From Paracentrotus lividus (taxonomy: Eukaryota; Echinodermata; Echinoidea; Camarodonta; Echinidae), in NCBI GenBank assembly GCA_940671915.1, contig CALNVZ010000174.1, positions 1,126,602 to 1,190,601 on the forward strand: DNA of 64,000 nt. The letters are read 5' to 3'. The notes under the pieces were generated by a model. That model did no database searches and was not told the DNA's origin. It saw nothing but the letters and a program-made list of their open reading frames with translations. Below are positions 46,060 to 57,961 of the stretch, piece by piece (the first letter of the stretch is position 1; each line of letters opens with the position of its first letter). A program made the translations under genes and the position numbers.

Positions 46060-49000
46060 CCTCAAATGTATGGAATGCTACCTAAATCAAATTTCGCATG
46101 GGGGTCACACTTCCTGTAGAGAACAAGGCCTATCACCCCGAGCGCCGGGAACTAGTAAAGGGTGGGGGAATTCCCCATTTTTATGACCCCCCCCCCCATC
46201 CTCTTTTCATTTTTGGGTGAACGCGCGCTCTACACGATCCCGACTTCATAATTTCACCTGTGGTATTGTTGACCTACCGAGAGCCACACGTGATGATGGT
46301 CTTTCAGGTATATATGTTTGATTTCCTCTCCTTCCCTTTTCCATGTAAACAATAACTCGTATTCAAAAGTTAACAACGGGAGGACAATCTTCTTGTAACA
46401 GGGGTTATAATATTACCGACCGCGGGGGGGTGGTAATAGTAATGGTTAATGATAATCGTGAGTAATGAAATGAATGTATCGTCAAATCGTCTCGATTTGT
46501 TTCCTATTGTAATTCATATTTTGATTATAAGTAAATACTGAAAACTCTATAGTCTGCAAGTACTTCAACAAATTATAACTATCAAGTTTAGGGAGCAGAC
46601 TATATAACTGTTTGTGTAGGCATATAGGCCCTATATAGCCAAAGTACACGAGTGAATCTAGTCTCTACATTCAGACACTGCAGTGCATTATAATTTATAA
46701 CATGGGTTTGTCTCTGCCACACCTTCTCTTGTATTGGTCGAATCATTCTTACAGATATTGGGAAGGATTTGAATTTTGAACCCCGTACATTCCGGTCCAG
46801 TGACCTTTCCCCTGACTTGGGTCATCAAAAGTGGAGATGGTGTCTTGGTGAGCGAGCGTTCCCACATACCCCCCACCCCGCCGCCCCCCCCCTCTTTTCG
46901 ACATGTACTTTCCCTTGTCGGATATGGACGCATGACCTTCATTTCTTCACCAGGGCAATGCAATTAGGGTCTGTTCGAACGTCCAGGGAATGATGACGAA
47001 TGTTTTCCTTTTAAACACTATGATAATTTTACTCTTTTTAAAGAAAAGTTTTGTATGAAACTACAGCAAACTAATATATTTACGAATTATTTTTTATGCC
47101 GGGTTTAACAACTTTTAGAGCTTGCAAGCGTTCTAAATTTATTTTTGTCTAACCCAAGGAGAGAATCAATCTTATATGAATGAGTATAATGAGATAAGCA
47201 TTTTACGAAAAGATTCATTAAAAAATCGTTATAAATGACAGAGCGATAGAAGTTTGAAAAGTCTCATTTTACTTTCTAGTTATGTGGATCATCAAACTGG
47301 CAAAAGTTATTTAAAAATGGCTTATTTTTATGGACAACTCTCTGATTGTCTCCTATAGCCTTGGCGTGAAACATATTTTCCAATAGCATTATGTTAAGCT
47401 AAGAAGGGGGTATTAAAGATAGGGAAAATCTAAGACAAAAGGAGAATTATCCACAAAATCTGCCATTTCACTCGGGTCGGTCATCTACCAAGTATCATAC
47501 CATCCTGTTGAATAGATCAACCATGGCTTAAAGGCTCTACATATAATTCTTACTCTTCTTTTTCTACACAATCCTGAACACAGTGCATGACAATGGTACA
47601 CTAGATGTAGACCATGTGGCAGAGTCTAACTTGTTACATGTCATTTGCCAGGTGAAAACATTTATACGACTGAATAAAGATCATATTAGACTTTCTACAT
47701 TATTTAACAATTATATTATAGCTTACACATTACGATTATATATTCTATATATGGATGAAAATCAAATATGGATGATGATTCTAGAGGTAATTTATTTCGA
47801 GTATAATCAGTGCTCAACTGCACTCGTGCAAGAGTCAAGACAGAACTTTTCCGAGTCTGACTCTGAGTCTGAGGAGAAAAAACAAGAAAACGTGGTATGC
47901 AGTGAAGAAAAAAAAATCGATGGTGTCGTCGTTTTAAAGATGATTCAAATTTTCAGTCAATTTTGTTATTAGTCTGCATGATAAAGATATTGTAGAGTCT
48001 ACTCTGTAAACGTAATGACGTAGGCATACAGCAGTAGGTTTTTTTCTAGACCTCGGCAACTAGCTGCGTAAAACCCATACGATACAACGCTACACAGTAT
48101 TGTAATGTGTAGGCATGGGGGTAAATTGCAGCTACCTAGCTAGCCTTCAATGAAAGCATCACCACGCTGTACTCCTAAAATACAAAATAGATAGGCCTAC
48201 CTTTCTAAAGTTTAAAATCAATGTTTATCACCATCTGGCACTTCCTGAAATTCCCCTATCTCTTGAATGATGTCAGAATTCCAAAACAGCTTCAAATCAC
48301 AGGTTGCACATGAGATCCCAAAACGCGTTACATAAAATCATGTAAGCAAAAAGAAGCAGAGTCGCCGAATCGTACGCGGGAATGGAGTTAGGGGAACCCC
48401 CGCAATGTACAACGTTAGATTGGGCCAGCCGACATGTTGTATTCTCTGTACACGGTACACATAGCTAGCTCCTTCATTGATTGATATACGTACACACACC
48501 CACACACAACACACACAATGCAATTCGTACACACACACTTCGCCATACACGCAAAATAATGCAACGCTGCGCTATTGTATTTCGTGTGTGTGGTGTGTGT
48601 GCATGTGTGGTGTGTGCATGCTAGCTAGCAAGGAACAGAGATTGGCATAAAAACCAACGCGATGCTTGACTAGTCTATAATCTAGTATCAAACCACTAGG
48701 TATAAAACGTAATTTTCTATAAAATTTCCCCCTGCTTTATATTTTCAATATTTTTATTTTCATATCTATATTTTGTATTGATTGAAGTCAATATAGAGTG
48801 TTATTTATATCGATTTATAACTGAAGTGCATATTAAAGTTTTAATCTGATACAAATCTTACAAATATGTATGAATTTGTATACTATCGACACACTCCGAG
48901 AAGTTCAGAGCCAGGTCATTTGGTGACGTGACGTGGCGGCGAAACGTGACGTCAGAAGCGTGCAGTGCGCAGTTGGGTAGGGGAAAAACCCTCTTTCCTT

Positions 49001-49312
49001 TTCTCGATGTGTAATAAAGGGACTCTCCCTTTTACTCGTGTTATGTCTGGTCTCTGGACTTTCAAAAAGTATCATCTTTACCAGGCTTTCGAAAGCAAAG
49101 AAATTGTGACACTTTACTTTGACAAATTTAACGGTAAGCTCGTTTCAGACATTGATAGTTTTGTGACTTGTTTCCATGATTCTTAGTGGAACAGATACTT
49201 TGGGACTCCAGTCTATGCTGGAATTAACGTGCTTTGAAGTAGAATAAACATTTAAGAAGCACGACACTAAAAACTCCATCAAAATCCGATGAAAAATTCC
49301 ATTCTGCTCCGA

Positions 49313-49313
<1 letters not shown>
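46060..49313. other. Gene-poor stretch with CA/GT microsatellites
   Basis: No supported exon. A G-run/GGGAATTCCCC/C-run block lies at 46160-46200. (CA)n at about 48488-48540 is followed by (GT)n at about 48582-48620, which together can pair. The 129-codon frame at 47583-47972 has no recognisable family and an acidic low-complexity tail. Confidence 0.4.

Positions 49314-49391
<78 letters not shown>
49314..49391 (+). repeat. Poly(A) run of about 78 bases
   Basis: An almost pure A tract is followed by A-rich sequence with CAAAA words. It may be a retroposon tail, but no matching body is visible upstream. Homopolymers of this length are prone to assembly error. Confidence 0.7.
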
Positions 49392-49393
<2 letters not shown>

Positions 49394-49639
49394 AAAAAAA
49401 AAAACAAGAAACAAATAAAAAACAAAACAAAACGATAACAAACAGACAAAATAAACCAAAAACATAACAGGAATCACTTCTTGTGGATTTATATATAATT
49501 TTAAGACATCCCAGTCTCAGCAAATGAATTTTTAACTTTGTGGAGGCTTGCAAAAATGTCAGCTGGACTGAGTGTCAGATGATACCTTAATTTTTTATTT
49601 ATTATTATTATTTATTTATTCATTTTTAAGGTTAATTTC

Positions 49640-51135
49640 GCGCCCCTTTGAATACGCGCATGATGATAGGAATCAGTCCGTGGGCTTTTGTGAAAGAACT
49701 TTGCGAGCTCAAAGCGCGAGCCGAAAATTTTGCTTATACTGACTATTTTTATGCACATCCCTCTTTTTTTTTCTCTCTCTTTTTTTAAATTCCTTCACAA
49801 ATGTGACAAAGCCTTCCTAGCTTTCTTTTAGCAAAAATTAATTTGCAAGCCCGAAGCGCGAATTTGATCCCTTTAGAAGCTGATGACCACTTCCCTTTTA
49901 ACGAATGCGAGCGCGAAGCGCGAGCTGAAAAATACCCATATATACAATCATCACTTCGTATGGGCGTCAAGTAATAATGAATGGGTAAACTGGAAGTAAT
50001 GTAATTTTCACAATAATACTTTGTTTCTATTTATCACAAGTTGATGATCTGCAAAGGATAGAAGTAGAATGTAGCAAGGTTGGGCTTGGACTTAACTCCA
50101 GAAAAACAGAGTTTATGACATACAATGTACCAGAACATGACTCACTGAGGACAAGGTCAGGTAATGCCCTAAAAGAGGTAGAGGACTTTAAATACCTGGG
50201 ATCATGGGTAAATTCAACCGAAACTGATGTCAAGATCAGGAGGGCAATAGCCTGGAAAGCTCTCAATAAAATGAGTGCTGTCTGGAAGTCTCACTTGTCC
50301 CGAGGTATCAAACTAGGCTTCTTCATTGCAACTGTGGAAACAATACTGCTGTACGGCTGTGAAGCATGGACAGTCACCCCAATGCTGGAGAAGTCTCTTA
50401 ATGGGTGTTACACAAGAATGCTCAGAACGGTGCTCAACATCAACTGGAGACAACACATGCCAAACAAGACGCTCTATGGAAAACTACCTAAAATAGGTGA
50501 CAAGATAGCAACAAGAAGAATGCAGCTTGCTGGTCATTGTTTTCGACACCCAGAGTTGGCCGCCAGCAGTCTCATCCTTTGGGAGCCCACGCATGGACGT
50601 CGGGGGCGTGGTAGAAAACGCAAGACATACCTAGACATCATGAAATCGGATGCTGGGGTAGTTGGAACAGACGAGCTGAAGAACTGCATGCACAACAGGG
50701 ATAACTGGAGGATTCGTACTACGTCTCGGCAGTTTAGCCGACCTGGTAGGTAGGTAGGTGATGATCACCTCCCTTTAATTGAGTGCAATCGCGTTGGCAT
50801 ATTTAGCGGTGAAATAAAATAGTTTAAGATTAAATTATTTAAACATGCGCAGCAAAGCTTGAGTGAAAATTGTTCTAAGGACCTACTTATTTTCAAGTTG
50901 TATCATGAACAAATTTATACATGCATGGCGGCCTTCTTTTCCCCTCGTAATTGGACAATCAAGCACATTTTACAACTAGGCCTTATTTATTCTTCTAAAA
51001 TTGAAGATGACATTATTTATAGATACAAAATGGAACACAAATACAACGAAAACATGCCTGTGAATTTTTTTTTGAAAAACATGATAATTATCATCCCCAA
51101 AATCAAAAGTTGCGAGCGCGAAGCGCGAGCAAAAG
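49640..51135. repeat. Dispersed GCGAGCGCGAAGCGCGAGC repeats
   Basis: Copies or near-copies of AAGCGCGAGC with flanking purines occur at about 49711, 49853, 49907 and 51114, spaced irregularly and interrupted by the LINE fragment at 50037. The units share neighbouring words (GATGACCACTTCCCTTT and GATGATCACCTCCCTTT), so they are parts of one repeat family into which the LINE was inserted. Confidence 0.55.
50037..50753 (+). mobile_element. 5'-truncated LINE: C-terminal part of a reverse transcriptase
   Basis: The open frame reads QVDDLQRIEVECSKVGLGLN, SRKTEFMTYN, then EVEDFKYLGSWVNSTETDVK, LNKMSAVWKS, LYGCEAWTVT and RMLRTVLNINWRQH. The order FKYLGS, then LYGCEAW, then the basic GRRGRGRKRKTY region is typical of the thumb and C-terminal part of non-LTR retrotransposon reverse transcriptases. 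The catalytic YxDD would lie just upstream and is missing, so the copy is dead. The frame ends at TAG followed by a GTAG tandem tail (50746-50757), a usual LINE 3' end. Which clade it belongs to cannot be settled by eye. Confidence 0.85.
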
Positions 51136-51159
51136 ATTTTACATGTAGGCCATGAAAGC

Positions 51160-52960
51160 AAAGTGTTTTAAGCTTCCTTTTTTGCATTTATATTCAAGTA
51201 TCTGCAGCATTTCGGCCCAAAAGTAGGGGTTTTCATTTGTTTGTTTTTTGTTTGGTCAAGCGGACCCTGCTCGCCAGCGATGGGTTCGAACCCCCGAACC
51301 CCACCTTGTTACGGACCTGCTATAGTAACCTAAAACCAGTGCGTATTTTCCGTTTTAGGGATCACAGTATTCCTCATACACTCCAAAAAAAATTTGGCCA
51401 AAAGAGAACAAAGTAATATTCTTCAGATTTTTTTTCATCCCCCTTTTTCTCAGTACTTTTTTCCTTCCTCTCTTTTTTTTTTTCTCCCCGTTCTTAACCG
51501 CCTTTCCCTCCTTTCTTTCTTTTTCTCTCTCCATCTTTTCCCTTTTCCCCTTATTTTCTCTTTTTTTTTCCCTCTCCTAATTTTTTTTAACCGCATCCTG
51601 CAAATGATTGATGATGATTATTTATGGTTTACCATTTCATATTGCGGATTTTTAAAATATATATATTTTTTTAATGTGCGTATTAATTTATCATAACTTG
51701 TAAAATGTTTTAGCCCTTTGATCAAGCCTCTTCCCCCATCTAGAAAAAATTTTCTCAGCTATATCAATTTTTATAACATACCATATGAATTTTAAACCCC
51801 CGATTTCTTTCACCTAATATTTGACGCTTTTAATCAGCCCGGGTAAGCTGTGCGCATACAAAAACGACTACGCGTACAACATTGTGTACAATGTGCGGTC
51901 AGCTGTGCGGTTGAATCTGATTGGCCAGCCAGGATCACGATAGGTTCGCGACTGTTCTATTTAGAGCAAGGGGGTGACACGGCGTTTGGGCTTAGTGGGA
52001 GGGACACGTACGGCGATTTATTGAGAACATTTATTTATTTTCAGCAGACATTGTTTCTTGTCATTTTCTTGTTAAGGAAAATCTCATCGCCACCTGACTG
52101 CGTGATTATTTACGAAAAATCAGTACAAATGTCGCCTCTTTTCTTCTTTTTCTAATTCAATCTCATCGATACTGCAGTGATGCACGCTAAACACCCCTTG
52201 GTTTCCCATGAGCAAGAATGGTACGACCCGTAGCTAGCCGGCCTGGCTCGCTATAGCCAATTAAGTTCCCCAAATCAGACGGAGACAATTGGTTTGATCT
52301 TTTGATTTTAAAAATGACGGTGGTTTTTTTCATCCAATAAGAATAATTTATATATTCAACCATTTCCGGAATGAACTGAATAACTTGAATCTTTTTCCGT
52401 TGGTGAAAAATAGCCCGCTCCCGGCAAAAAAATTTCAGATAAAGCCAGAAGCATTCAGTCAAAAAAGTCAATACCACAGAAACTTTGACAAAATTGATGA
52501 ATTTCAAACAAAAAATGACGGTTCGATAAAAGAGCAAAATATCGTGATTTATCACCATAAAAGAAGGAGAGTTAAATTTTCTAATACTTTTCCGTTGGTG
52601 AACTAGGCCCATCGGATCAAAAGATATGGTTGAAAAAGAGGAAATTGTACCGTTTTGCAGCTTTTTTTAGCGGCGCGCGGTGTGTTTGTAGGGGTTGACG
52701 CTTAAGTTGTAGGGTAAAATCCATATGTACTAAAATCACCACCAGAATCAACAGCTAGCCTAAAATTCATTCATCATTTTAAAACTTTTAAGTAGCCTTT
52801 ACCGCAATTAATTTTTTTAAAATGTCTAATTATACGTATTAAAAAAAAAAAAAATTAAATCACGAATGTGTGTGTGTGTGGTGTGTGTGCGTGTGCGCGC
52901 ACGTGTGGTTGTGTGATTGATTTTATTATTTTTTTTTTGTTTTTGTGTGTGTACCGGTAT

Positions 52961-52993
<33 letters not shown>

Positions 52994-54284
52994 ATGTACT
53001 ACGTATCGTAGATCCACGGCCAAATCCACCAAAGGCCAAGAGATGGCGGCATACCGGTACGATACACAATCTTCATCAGATCAGAGAGAGAGCAAAAAAG
53101 TTAGCAAAAAAATGGTTAGACCTGGACTTCTACGTCAACATTCGATCAACGTCAACAGGACAAGAATTAAATTCATATACTCGCTTCATGAGATGGACAT
53201 CTTCCTCGAAGTTTTCTGCTGTCTGCGACATACCGGTACTCAATAATCATAAGGGCGAGATTGTGACGCATTCCTCGATGACATTTTTGGTTGTCGACTA
53301 GTCAAGGCCCACATATTCGATTCCATGTGGGTGAGTACCTGCCTACGCGTCGAGTTAATTTTGACTTGACTTCTCCTTCTTCTTCTATTCCTCATCCTCC
53401 TCCTCTTCCTTCTTCACCTTCTCCTTCTTCCTCCGCTAATTCCTGAGATCAGCAACAGGGTGTGTTACACGACGGGTCACATAATGTAGACCTCTAACTT
53501 TTTGTCAGATAAAGGAGGTAAGTTTTCATATTATCGCTGATTTCCCCTTAAGGGCACTCATAGGTTTACTAAGTCAATACAAAGTATTGACCTAGTAGTG
53601 AAAGTGGGACTAAGGGTGGCAGGTTTTGCATCTTGGTCCATTGGTTTTTCCCCATGAATTTTCTTCTTTTTGCAAAAGATATTGACTCTAAATTGAAGCC
53701 TTCTTATATTTCTATGTATTTATGTTTATCATAGAATAGGTTTTCAATAAATTTGATTTCACTATCATGAAAATAAAAATTAAACAAGACTCCCGATTTT
53801 TTGCCAACTCTGGCAAAACTCTTTTGGAATGCATTCAGTCTCCACACATAATTTTTGCCACAGTGCCGACAGAGCTCTGCTGCTAGCGTGCTTAAGGGAC
53901 CGAATACTGGGCGCGCTACCCTACTATATCTATGAAGGGGAAACCCTATGAAGTATTATAACTGAATTATGTCGCTATGATTATGTTCGAACTATTTGTA
54001 TATACTATATCCATGAAGTATAAGAATTATGTCACTTTAATTATGTTCGAATTATTTGTATATCTTATATCAATGAATTATTATAACTGCATTAATGTCA
54101 CTTATGTTTGTGTCCAACTAATGTTAGTGATTTATATAATCATTATTTTTTTCTTTGTTATGTTGACAAAATGTCATGTACTTTTTTTTTTTTTACTGAT
54201 GATGTCAAATAAATTTCAGTGCAATTCAATTCAAACCAAATATACCAGTTGTTAAATTTATAGTTGCTATAGCAAATAGGAGAA
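51160..54284. other. Gene-poor stretch with low-complexity tracts and tandem duplications
   Basis: It contains a T/C-rich tract at about 51420-51600, a GT/poly(T) block at about 52865-52990, a CTTCTTC-rich stretch at about 53370-53440, and a diverged tandem pair of about 70 bases near 53970-54100 (each with TTATGTTCGAA-TATTTGTATAT). The open frames at 52945-53301 overlap in two readings without family resemblance. A LINE-like tail (AATAAATTTCAGTGCAATTC) is at about 54208. Confidence 0.4.
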
Positions 54285-54410
54285 AACCTTGGAGAAAAAC
54301 CCTGGACCAAGTTGGAAACTTTCTATACATATAGGCTACCTATTGCAAAAAATAGAAAACCTTGAGAGAAAAACCTTGGACCAAGTTGGAAACTTTCCAT
54401 CTCCCAGAAA
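54285..54410 (+). repeat. Tandem duplication of about 75 bases
   Basis: Two diverged copies of a unit containing GAAAAACC(C/T)TGGACCAAG followed by TTGGAAACTTTC lie next to each other, just upstream of the zinc-finger pseudogene's first exon. Confidence 0.65.
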
Positions 54411-55008
54411 ACAGACATCGATTATGCTCGATGCATAGACTTTGTGTACTAAACTACATTGCAAAGTTCTATATTCTCTCTTTCTTTTTTTTTACAGATA
54501 CATGAGACATTTAAATGGAAGTTTCAGATTTGAACATCATGGAAAGCTGCCAACGTCTAGTCCCTTCTGTATTGACGCATGTCATTCAAATCAAAGAAGA
54601 GGACCTTTCGGAGCATGAAGGTTTGTTTTACTTTAGATTTTCTACATTCTATTTTCCAATTCAAAGGGTATGTCAGCAATGTCATGGATTAAAAGACATA
54701 GCACCCCAAAAACAGAAGTCTGTCTTCTAAGTGAAGAAAACATTATTTTCGTACACTTCCTTAGGATCTCAAACTTTCATTGAATTAAAAGTTTTGAACT
54801 GGGGACAGTGAATTTCACTAAAATGGAAATTACACATGGTTCCGTTAACATTTCACTAAATGGGAAGAGAAGAATACATTGCATTATTCATTTGATTAAT
54901 TAGAAAGGGGTGAAATCACCTTCAAAGTTCCACCGGGCAAACCATTCTGCATTTTACATTAGTAAATAAATAGTAGGCCGTGTGTTATAAGTTCGCCGCC
55001 TTTTGCGT

Positions 55009-55178
55009 TACATGCCAATTTCACTACAAATGGCACTTTTTCACTTCAAAAACCTGTATCTCGAAAAGTATACACCCTAATATATAAAAACTATACATGC
55101 CAATTTCACTACAAATGGCACTTTTTCACTTCAAAAACCTGTATCTCGAAAAGTATACACCCTAATATATAAAAACTA
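55009..55178 (+). repeat. Perfect 85-bp tandem duplication
   Basis: The unit, starting TACATGCCAATTTCACTAC and ending AAAAACTA, occurs twice head-to-tail with no difference seen, indicating a very recent duplication or an assembly artefact. Confidence 0.85.
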
Positions 55179-55479
55179 TACGTTTTCTAAAAGGAAATTC
55201 CTCAAGGAATCTAAATCTGCATTGAAAAATTAAACCAGGTGCAAGATAAAAGAGTTATTAGGAAAAAATTCAGGAAATTTAGATTTTTTTAATTTTTCAA
55301 AGTTGTTTTTATCGTCAAGTCATCTATAATCACCCAAATATTAATAGTATTATTATATTCTGGTAGAGAATAATAAGGTATAATTCATTATGGTATACAA
55401 TTTTAGAAATTAGAATGAAAAATATAACGATCTGAAATTTAGCCCTGAAAATATAGCTTTTTTCAAATTCATGAGGGGG

Positions 55480-55890
55480 TTGGTTCCTGCCAAGTACTGT
55501 TGCACTATCAAACATATTGTTAAAAGTGATATGATAGTATGAAGCGGTTTAAAAAGCTTCAATTTGGTGCTAAATTCACAATCATAGGGTAGAATTTGGC
55601 AGAGATATTGCATTTTTCTCAACGGTACTACAATATCTCTAATTCCCAATGACTTTGTACAGGAGGCATTGCCTTTTTAGGTCAAATAACGATTGTTGAG
55701 TCTTCCTGGGTACTATTGTAACATCAAACCTATTGTTCAGTGATTTCATGGTATAAAGCAGTTTATAAGCTTCAGTTTGATACCAGATTCACAGTCATAA
55801 GCCAAATTTTGGCAGAGAAATTCAAGTTTTCCCCAAATCAACCACAAAATGTAAAATTTCCCATTGACTTTGTACAGGCGTCTCCGCTTC
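55480..55890 (+). repeat. Two diverged 215-bp tandem units
   Basis: Both units contain, in the same order, TACT-TTG-A, ATCAAAC-TATTGTT, AAGCTTCA-TTTG, TTCACA-TCATA and GACTTTGTACAGG (55651 and 55866). A further GACTTTGTAC with similar context occurs at 63945. The spacing of 215-216 bases is constant between anchors. Confidence 0.65.
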
Positions 55891-57697
55891 AGGCGTCTCC
55901 GCTTCCGGCACCATCCCTACTCTTCTAAACTTAAACCATTGTAACTCCACCAGAATGTTACCTAGAACAATGAAACTTCACAGGGAGCTAACACAGTAAA
56001 CTAGCTTCAAAATAAGATAAAATTTGGTACATGAACTTTCTTACTTTGGAAAATATTGAAAAATTAATGCTGCAAAATAGCAAAAAGCGTAACAGCACCA
56101 CCCTATTTGGGTGGCGAGTTCATAACACATGACCAGTATTGTATATGCAAAACAAAAGAAATTGATTCCATTTTGATTGTAGAATGAGCTTGTTGTGTCA
56201 GGTATTTTATTATATTGAAAATCTTTAAATGGCATTTTCACTGTAGTACAATTATCATAGAAAAGTATCTTTTTGCAACTGTATTTTAAAATTATGTTCA
56301 ATGAGAATTGCATGAGATGTTGGTTTACTTTCAAGCTCTTTTTCTTTTTTTTCTCCCTTTTTTTTAATGAACATAGATGATGATGATGACGATGGAGGAT
56401 GGATTGCAATAGATGATACCGACGAAGAATCATTGGAGGCTGGATATCACAGAAATGAAGCACAGGAAAACCATATTATACTGAATGCTTGCAGTGCAAA
56501 GCATGTTCAAACAGCACAAGATGTTATAGGAGAGAGTACTAAATATTTGACCGACGATGAAGATATACAGTCACATAGAACTAAGGTCTTTCTGCAATTA
56601 GATAAGCCTGGGACACAAGCAAAGAAAACCCTTAGACCCCATGTAACATCACATCTTTCTAGAATTTCTCGCTCTAATGAATCGCACAGTAAAGAATCTG
56701 AAAATAAAACCCAGTCTAAATGTGGTCAGGCTTTCACCACCAAGAAACTCCTTGTCATGCATACCAGCAACCATGAGAAAGATAGTATAGGGAGAAGAGA
56801 AAATGACAAGAAAACTGGAAGAACTGATACAAACATTATAAAAGAAGAGCATGAAGATAGAAGTGTAATCAACAGTAATTCTGAAATCCGTAAGCGTTTA
56901 GGGTTGAGGCTGGACGAAGCATACCCTCAGGTTTCAAACATGGAGCTGAAAACATTTTGATAGCTTAGAAGAAGATGAAGATATACGATATGGGAACGGA
57001 AGCGACTTGCACCAAAGAAAATCAACAGATCATCATTAAAGTGGAACAACAGCAAAGATAATAGTTCATACCAGAATCGTGTCAAGAAGCATGAAACCCA
57101 GAAATGGTCCAAAAGGATTCAGAGAAGGCGTTCAAGGAATTGAAATGCAAGATCCCAAATATGTGTCCACAATGTGGACATTGCTTTAAGAAGAAAACAG
57201 ATTTACAAAGGCATCTTCGGTTCACTCCGGGGAGAAGCCATATGCATGTGAATTGTGTGATATGCGTTTAACCAGGAATTTCGGACTGCAGTGCCATATG
57301 CGACATGCAAGGCTTGAGATACATGCCTGCAGCACTTGTGGGAAATCATACAGCAGACGATACGATCTAGTGAAGCACGAGCGAGCCCGTCCATACCAGG
57401 AACTCAATACATCTGTGGCGATTGTGACAAACGGTTTGTCACGGCTCAACTGCTGCGAGCTCATGAGAGGATCACACCAACTCACAGCCATACCTAGCCA
57501 GGAGTGGGTCATAAAAGCAATCATCGTAGTGATCTGAAGAAACACATGAGAACACACACCAATGGAAGGCATATGCTGTCAAATCTGTAAGAAATGTTCA
57601 TGCAGAGTGGCACTTGACAAATCATATGATCAATAATCATGGGAAGTAAATAGTAATTGCAATTTGGTTGAATTTAGGATTTCTATGAATAATGGAT

Positions 57698-57961
57698 AAG
57701 TATAAGTACACAGTACGGAGCACCTGTTGACGAGTTTTAAGCTCTTCAATGGCACTAACAATCAAATCTCAACATAGCTGAATTGAAGTATAAGTACACA
57801 GTATGGACACCGTTGAACAGAGTTTTAAGCTCTTCAATGGCACTAACAATCAAATCTCAACACAGCTGAATTGAAGTATAAGTACACAGTATGGACACCG
57901 TTGAACAGAGTTTTAAGCTCTTCAATGGCACTAACAATCAAATCTCAACATAGCTGAATTG
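57698..57961 (+). repeat. Three tandem copies of an 87-88 bp unit
   Basis: The units start AAGTATAAGTACACAGTA at 57698, 57787 and 57874 and end AGCTGAATTG. Copies two and three differ at about one position; copy one has small indels. They lie directly downstream of the zinc-finger pseudogene. Confidence 0.85.

Larger units (their letters stand above)
54980..56130. mobile_element. TIR element with internal 215-bp tandem units, in the zinc-finger intron
   Basis: TGTGTTATAAGTTCGCCGCC at 54981 is mirrored by GGTGGCGAGTTCATAACACA ending about 56129, and the inner words TTTTGCGTTAC and its counterpart also mirror. Inside are a perfect 85-bp duplication (55009-55178) and two diverged units about 215 bases apart. 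The element interrupts the intron between the two coding exons of the zinc-finger pseudogene. Confidence 0.6.
54515..57650 (+). pseudogene. Decayed C2H2 zinc-finger gene
   Basis: A short first coding exon (54515-54620: MEVSDLNIMESCQRL and on to EEDLSEHEG, donor GAAG|GTTTGT) joins in phase to 56377, after acceptor ACATAG, giving DDDDDDGGWIAIDDTDEE and an acidic linker. That frame stops at 56957-56960. Zinc fingers follow in shifting frames: CPQCGHCFKKKTDLQRHLR near 57161; after a one-base loss, GEKPYACELCDMRLTRN and HACSTCGKSYSRRYDLVKH; then another frame, YICGDCDKRFVTAQLLRAH; then KKHMRTHTNGR and a broken last finger near 57580-57645. A further finger near 56720 has lost its first Cys. At least three frame breaks in about 450 bases mean no functional array can be made. 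C2H2 proteins normally bind DNA; the original target is unknown. Confidence 0.8.

Noticed and set aside
47583..47972. 129-codon plus-strand frame with an acidic SESDSESEEK segment
   Set aside because: AT-rich codons, no family and no splice or promoter support; the length is not remarkable for this base composition.
49145..49553. Phe-rich minus-strand frames
   Set aside because: They are translations of the poly(A) run and flanking A-rich DNA.
51255..51310. GGTTCGAACCCCC resembling a tRNA B box
   Set aside because: No A box at the right distance and no cloverleaf pairing around it.
52945..53301. 118-codon frame starting in a poly(T) tract, overlapped by another 67-codon frame
   Set aside because: Two frames are equally open over the same bases and neither resembles a known domain, so chance is likely.
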